DNA of 17,760 nucleotides, taken from positions 1-17,760 of the forward strand of contig CAMLIA010000075.1 in NCBI GenBank assembly GCA_946479905.1, given 5' to 3'. A program made the translations under genes and the position numbers. The stretch comes from an uncultured Frankiales bacterium. GTDB lineage: Bacteria > Actinomycetota > Actinomycetes > Mycobacteriales > SCTD01. How positions within the stretch are numbered: position 1 is the first letter of the stretch; each line of letters opens with the position of its first letter. The notes below the pieces were generated by a model, which was not told where the DNA came from, made no database searches, and saw only the letters and a list, made by a program, of their open reading frames with translations. Positions 14,902-17,760 of this stretch are shown here, one piece after another.

Positions 14902-15024
14902 CAAGGCGGAGGGGTCCTTTCGAGGGGTCCCTCCATCATCGGCGATGCCGGCGATGGACCTGACCGCGGGCCGTTCGGTTCGCGCGCTTTGCCCGCAAGG
15001 TCGGGGGACGAACCGGGCAGCCTC

Positions 15025-15957
15025 TCAGCGGGTGCTGATGAGGACCTTCGCGAGCGCCCGCCGCTCGTCGAGCTCCCGGAGCGCATCGGCGGCCTGCTCC
15101 AACGGGTAGGTGTTGCCGATGAGCGGGTCGAGGGAGCCGTCCTCGAGGTACGGCAGCAGCCGGGCCCACTGCTCCTGCAGGTAGTCCGGTCGCGCCATCC
15201 ACCAGGCGCCCCAACCGACACCGACGACGCTGATGTTGTTGAGGAGGAGGCGGTTGACCTTCACCTCGGGGATGGCGCCCCCGGTGAACCCGACGACCAG
15301 CAGCTTGCCCTCGGGCCGGAGGCAGCGCAGCGAGTCGGTGAAGCGATCACCGCCGACCGGGTCCATGACGACGTCGGCGCCGCCGAGCTCCTTCACGGCG
15401 GCCAGGAACCCGTCCGCGAGGACCACCTCGTCGGCGCCCGCCTTGCGTGCGATGTCCGCCTTCTCCTCGGTGCTCACCACGGCGATGGTGCGGGCTCCCA
15501 GCACCTTGGCGTACTGCAGCGTCGCGACACCGATGCCGCCGGCGGCGCCCTGGACCAGGACCGTCTGGCCGGCCCGGAGCTCGGCCCGCCGCACGAGGGC
15601 GAAGTCGACCGTCAGGTAGTTCATGAGCAGCGCCGCTCCGGCGGCGAACGACACGTTGTCCGGCAGCGGGAACAGCGCGGAGGGATCGCAGACGGCTCGC
15701 TCGGCGTACCCCCCGAGGACGCTGAAGCCGGCCACCCGCTCGCCGGTGTCGACCCGGGTGCCGGCGACCTCGCTGCCGGGTACGAACGGCAGCGCGGGCT
15801 TCATCTGGTACTGCCCGCGGCTCATCAGCACGTCGGGGAAGTTGACCCCCGCGACGTGGACGTCGACGAGCACCCCGGCACCCGCGTCCGGCTCCGGCAG
15901 GTCGACGAGCCGGACAGCCTGGGGCCCGTCGAGGGTCGAGACCTGGATCGCGCGCAT
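15025..15957 (-). CDS. NADPH:quinone oxidoreductase-like MDR family protein
   Basis: A 310-residue zinc-free medium-chain dehydrogenase/reductase of the zeta-crystallin/Qor type. The N-terminal GroES-like domain has VAGVNFPDVLMSRGQY (35-50) and FVPGSEVAG (58-66). The Rossmann domain shows VLVQGAAGGIGVATLQYAK (133-151), followed by GARTIAVVSTEEK and GADEVV. VVMDPVGGDRF and GKLLVVGF are further family signatures. It probably reduces quinones or enones with NADPH; the substrate is unknown. The start ATG has no SD but is preceded by TACCGT at 7 nt. The 120-nt stretch between it and the UPF0104-type gene (14905-15024) shows no gene and no clear terminator. Confidence 0.92.
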   Translation of the reverse strand: MRAIQVSTLDGPQAVRLVDLPEPDAGAGVLVDVHVAGVNFPDVLMSRGQYQMKPALPFVPGSEVAGTRVDTGERVAGFSVLGGYAERAVCDPSALFPLPDNVSFAAGAALLMNYLTVDFALVRRAELRAGQTVLVQGAAGGIGVATLQYAKVLGARTIAVVSTEEKADIARKAGADEVVLADGFLAAVKELGGADVVMDPVGGDRFTDSLRCLRPEGKLLVVGFTGGAIPEVKVNRLLLNNISVVGVGWGAWWMARPDYLQEQWARLLPYLEDGSLDPLIGNTYPLEQAADALRELDERRALAKVLISTR

Positions 15958-15964
15958 GCCAGGC

Positions 15965-15970
15965 ACGGTA
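15965..15970 (-). promoter_or_regulatory. -10 box (TACCGT) of the quinone oxidoreductase gene, probably leaderless
   Basis: On the minus strand TACCGT is followed by 7 nt (GCCTGGC) and the ATG at 15957. It is the same hexamer and nearly the same spacing as at nfo. No SD is present. Confidence 0.4.
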
Positions 15971-16038
15971 GCGATGCCCCGTCCACAGCCTGTGCGCGCA
16001 TCCCCCGGACTGTCGGTGGTTCGTGATGACCTTGAGGC

Positions 16039-16584
16039 ATGGAACTGTTCGACCTGCCTCCCCAGCCGGGGCAGCGCCTGGACGCCGAGACCCACCAGGC
16101 GGTCTTCGGCGAGCTGCCGTCGGCTCTTGCCCGCGAGCTGCACACCCCCGAGATCGGTGACCTGGTCCTGCAGCTGCTCGACCGCGGTTGGCGCGCCGGG
16201 CAGCTGGCGGCCCGCGTCGGTGCGCTGCCCGCCGGTCCCGCGCCGGTCGCGGAGATCACCGCCCTGCTCGAGGGCTTCCTCGACCAGGTGCCGCCGGACG
16301 CGCGCTGGCGGGAGGAGCGGCGCGAGCGCGACGCCCTGCAGCGCAGCCGTGCCGAGCTCGAGCAGCCGGCGAGCGAGCAGTCCCGGCAGGCGTGGCTGAC
16401 CCAGATCCGTGCCGAGCTCGGGGCCCGCCGTCCCGCCCTGCGCGAGCCGGTGCGCCGCACCCGGCCGCCGTGCGCGATGTGCGGCCGGGAGAGCAGCTAC
16501 TTCGTGACCCGGGAGGTCCGGCTCTGCGACGGCTGCGTCGAGCAGCTCAGCACCGGCGCCCAGCAGCTGCCGAACGTCGGGTGA
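16039..16584 (+). CDS. hypothetical protein with C-terminal zinc ribbon
   Basis: A 181-residue soluble protein I do not recognise. Residues 1-85 look helical (ELPSALARELHTPEIGDLVLQLL, ITALLEGFLDQV). Residues 86-135 are strongly charged and probably helical or coiled-coil (RWREERRERDALQRSRAELEQ). The C-terminal part holds a clear zinc ribbon with CAMC (145-148) and CDGC (163-166). The ATG at 16039 has only a GAGG 1 nt before it, so SD-driven initiation is doubtful. It lies divergent from the quinone oxidoreductase gene (81-nt gap) and 285 nt before dnaB. Coding is supported by strong GC bias at third positions and the coherent zinc motif. A role in nucleic-acid or protein binding is possible but not shown. 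Confidence 0.72.
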   Translation: MELFDLPPQPGQRLDAETHQAVFGELPSALARELHTPEIGDLVLQLLDRGWRAGQLAARVGALPAGPAPVAEITALLEGFLDQVPPDARWREERRERDALQRSRAELEQPASEQSRQAWLTQIRAELGARRPALREPVRRTRPPCAMCGRESSYFVTREVRLCDGCVEQLSTGAQQLPNVG

Positions 16585-16869
16585 ACAGCCGATGACCGGG
16601 AAGTTTTCTTCCTCCACAGGTGGTGGACAAAGGTGTGGGCAGGTGACGCGCTCGAGAAAAGCCGATCCTGCAGGTTTACGCACAGGCCACCGACAGGTGC
16701 TCCACAGCGCCACGCCACGTCGTCCCCACCCTGTCCCCAGCGGCGTCCACAGCCACCACCGACCGGCTTGCGCCGACGCGCCGCAACCGCGCCGCGAGGC
16801 GACTAGAAAGGCGACCGCGCAGGACATCTGCGGCACGGAGGCGGATGGCGTGAGGGGGCTGGTGCTGCG
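16585..16869. promoter_or_regulatory. 285-nt non-coding region before dnaB with DnaA-box-like 9-mers
   Basis: No convincing gene is seen here. The stretch is locally lower in GC around 16598-16680 and rich in TCCACA. On the minus strand 16622-16630 reads TTGTCCACC, one mismatch from the high-GC DnaA box TTGTCCACA. Three more TCCACA 9-mers (ending near 16618, 16705 and 16751) have two mismatches each. TAGAAA at 16803-16808 could be a -10 box for dnaB. The region may hold the dnaB promoter and DnaA-responsive sites; this is inference. Confidence 0.35.
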
Positions 16870-17760
16870 GTGAGCGAGCGGGTCGTCGAGCTCAACCGAC
16901 CGACCGCACACGCAGCTCCGGAGTTCGAGCGGACCCCTCCGCAGGACCTGATGGCCGAGCAGTCCGTGCTCGGCGGCATGCTGCTCAACCGCGACGCCAT
17001 CGCCGACGTCATCGAGGTCCTCAAGAGCCAGGACTTCTACCGGCCGGCCCACGCGATCGTCTTCGACACCATCCTCGACCTCTACGGCCGCGGCGAGCCC
17101 GCCGACGCCGTCACGGTCGGCGACGCGATCACCCGCAACGGCGACGCGGGCCGGGTCGGCGGCCTGCCGTACCTGCACACCCTGGTGCAGACCGTGCCGA
17201 CCGCGGCGAACGCCGGCTACTACGCCCGGATCGTCGCCGAGCTCGCCATCCTGCGCCGGCTCGTCGAGGCCGGCACCAAGATCGTGCAGCTCGGGTACTC
17301 CGCCGAGGGCGCGGAGGTCGACGACATCGTCGACCGCGCCCAGCAGACGATCTACGACGTCACCGAGCGGCGCACGTCGGAGGACTACGAGCTGCTCGAA
17401 GCGCTCATGCAGCCGACGATGGACGAGCTCGAGGCCATCGGCGGGCGCAACGGCCTGATGTCCGGCGTCCCGACCGGGTTCCTCGACCTCGACAACCTCA
17501 CCAACGGCCTGCACCCCGGCCAGCTCATCGTCATCGCCGGCCGCCCCGGCCTCGGGAAGGCACTCGCTCTCGATACCCCGCTCCCGACGCCCACCGGCTG
17601 GACCACGATGGGTGCGGTGCAGGTAGGCGACGAGCTGCTCGGCGCCGACGGGAAGCCCACGACGGTCGTCGCCGCGACCGAGGTGCTGGTCGATCGCCCC
17701 TGCTACGAGATCACCTTCAGCGACGGCACCACGATCGTCGCCGACGAGCAGCACCAGTGG
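16870..17760 (+). CDS. dnaB: replicative DNA helicase DnaB, 5' part, interrupted by an intein (runs off right edge)
   Basis: The frame stays open for 297 codons to the window end. Residues 1-230 are the N-extein: the N-terminal primase-interacting domain begins after an unstructured lead (TPPQDLMAEQSVLGGMLLN, then DFYRPAHAIVFDTILDLY, GGLPYLHTLVQTVPTAANAGYYA) and is followed by the linker helix and the start of the RecA-like motor (TGFLDLDNLTNGLHPGQLI). The Walker A loop reads GRPGLGK (224-230) and then breaks off into intein sequence instead of Ser/Thr. DnaB is the hexameric helicase of the replication fork; without splicing the ATP site would be destroyed. The start is taken as GTG at 16870; an AGGGGG lies about 11 nt upstream. 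Confidence 0.95.
   Translation, partial: MSERVVELNRPTAHAAPEFERTPPQDLMAEQSVLGGMLLNRDAIADVIEVLKSQDFYRPAHAIVFDTILDLYGRGEPADAVTVGDAITRNGDAGRVGGLPYLHTLVQTVPTAANAGYYARIVAELAILRRLVEAGTKIVQLGYSAEGAEVDDIVDRAQQTIYDVTERRTSEDYELLEALMQPTMDELEAIGGRNGLMSGVPTGFLDLDNLTNGLHPGQLIVIAGRPGLGKALALDTPLPTPTGWTTMGAVQVGDELLGADGKPTTVVAATEVLVDRPCYEITFSDGTTIVADEQHQW
17560..17760 (+). other. intein in the DnaB Walker A loop, N-terminal 67 residues, class 3 type
   Basis: Directly after Lys230 of the P-loop the sequence turns into intein block A: ALALDTPLPTPTGWTTM, then VGDELLGADGKPTTV. It continues to block B, YEITFSDGTTIVADEQHQW, where the window ends. Residue 1 is Ala rather than Cys or Ser. Block B has His followed two residues later by Trp (intein positions 65 and 67). 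An absent position-1 nucleophile plus Trp two residues after the block B His is the mark of class 3 inteins, in which an internal Cys in block F starts splicing (WCT motif). Block F, block G and any homing endonuclease lie beyond the window. The intein is certain; the class 3 label rests on two of its features. Confidence 0.93.

Noticed and set aside
13891..16026. Rightward open frame of 711 codons spanning the UPF0104-type and quinone oxidoreductase genes
   Set aside because: It is a low-complexity Gln/Pro/Arg/Gly translation antisense to two recognised genes, with no domain of its own.
16592..16873. Rightward 93-codon frame between the zinc-ribbon gene and dnaB
   Set aside because: Its composition is Arg/His/Pro/Ser-rich without a motif, it has no SD, and it overlaps the likely dnaB regulatory region.
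15958..17754. In-frame upstream extension of the quinone oxidoreductase to 909 residues, antisense to dnaB
   Set aside because: The MDR domain begins cleanly at the ATG at 15957; the extension runs antisense to the zinc-ribbon gene and DnaB and has no family resemblance.
1..17760. CRISPR arrays, tRNA/rRNA genes, insertion sequences, prophage or toxin-antitoxin modules
   Set aside because: No regularly spaced repeats, no cloverleaf-like sequence, no transposase or integrase motif and no small paired genes were seen; apart from the intein the window reads as core chromosome.

Overview
The window is high-GC chromosomal DNA with SD sites of the AGGAGG type, frequent GTG/TTG starts and dense two-strand coding. 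It looks like an actinobacterium (class Actinomycetes). The gene order follows the conserved actinobacterial block known from Mycobacterium (ino1, padR, DUF5318-type gene, ponA, GT87-like membrane transferase, rpsF, ssb, rpsR, rplI, then dnaB), which in that lineage lies not far from oriC. I cannot name the genus from sequence alone.

Left part (1-7919). padR and ino1 form a leftward two-gene operon, with a promoter whose -10 box lies between the arms of a perfect inverted repeat (likely PadR autoregulation). Divergent from it is an HsaA-like flavin monooxygenase that is not part of the usual block. Then come a DUF5318 zinc-ribbon gene, a class A penicillin-binding protein (ponA), a GT87-like polyprenol-dependent glycosyltransferase and, overlapping it by 4 nt, a PIG-V-like mannosyltransferase. 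The theme is envelope construction: peptidoglycan plus lipid-linked mannosylation, with inositol from ino1.

Middle part (7935-12537). A secreted peptidoglycan amidase and endonuclease IV (nfo) run leftward. Divergent from nfo is a membrane-anchored cupredoxin-fold protein that has lost the copper ligands. Next is the ribosome/replication operon rpsF-ssb-rpsR-rplI, preceded by a leader that folds like the S6:S18-binding autoregulatory motif and partly masks the rpsF SD. A perfect 17-bp stem ends rplI.

Right part (12581-17760). Three leftward membrane/lipid genes (a UPF0104/LPG-synthase-type transmembrane protein, a PAP2 phosphatase and a short glycerophosphodiesterase) and a quinone oxidoreductase separate rplI from dnaB. 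A rightward zinc-ribbon orphan precedes a 285-nt non-coding stretch with DnaA-box-like 9-mers and then dnaB, which runs off the end. Its Walker A loop is interrupted directly after the lysine by an intein. The intein begins with Ala and has H-x-W in block B, the visible hallmark of a class 3 (WCT) intein.

Most of the window is ordinary core genome. The most notable items are the DnaB intein, the rpsF leader, the PadR promoter/operator, the stem that places the amidase start codon in its loop, the ligand-less cupredoxin, the orphan HsaA homologue, and a repeated TANNNT-(6 to 8 nt)-start arrangement that suggests several leaderless transcripts.
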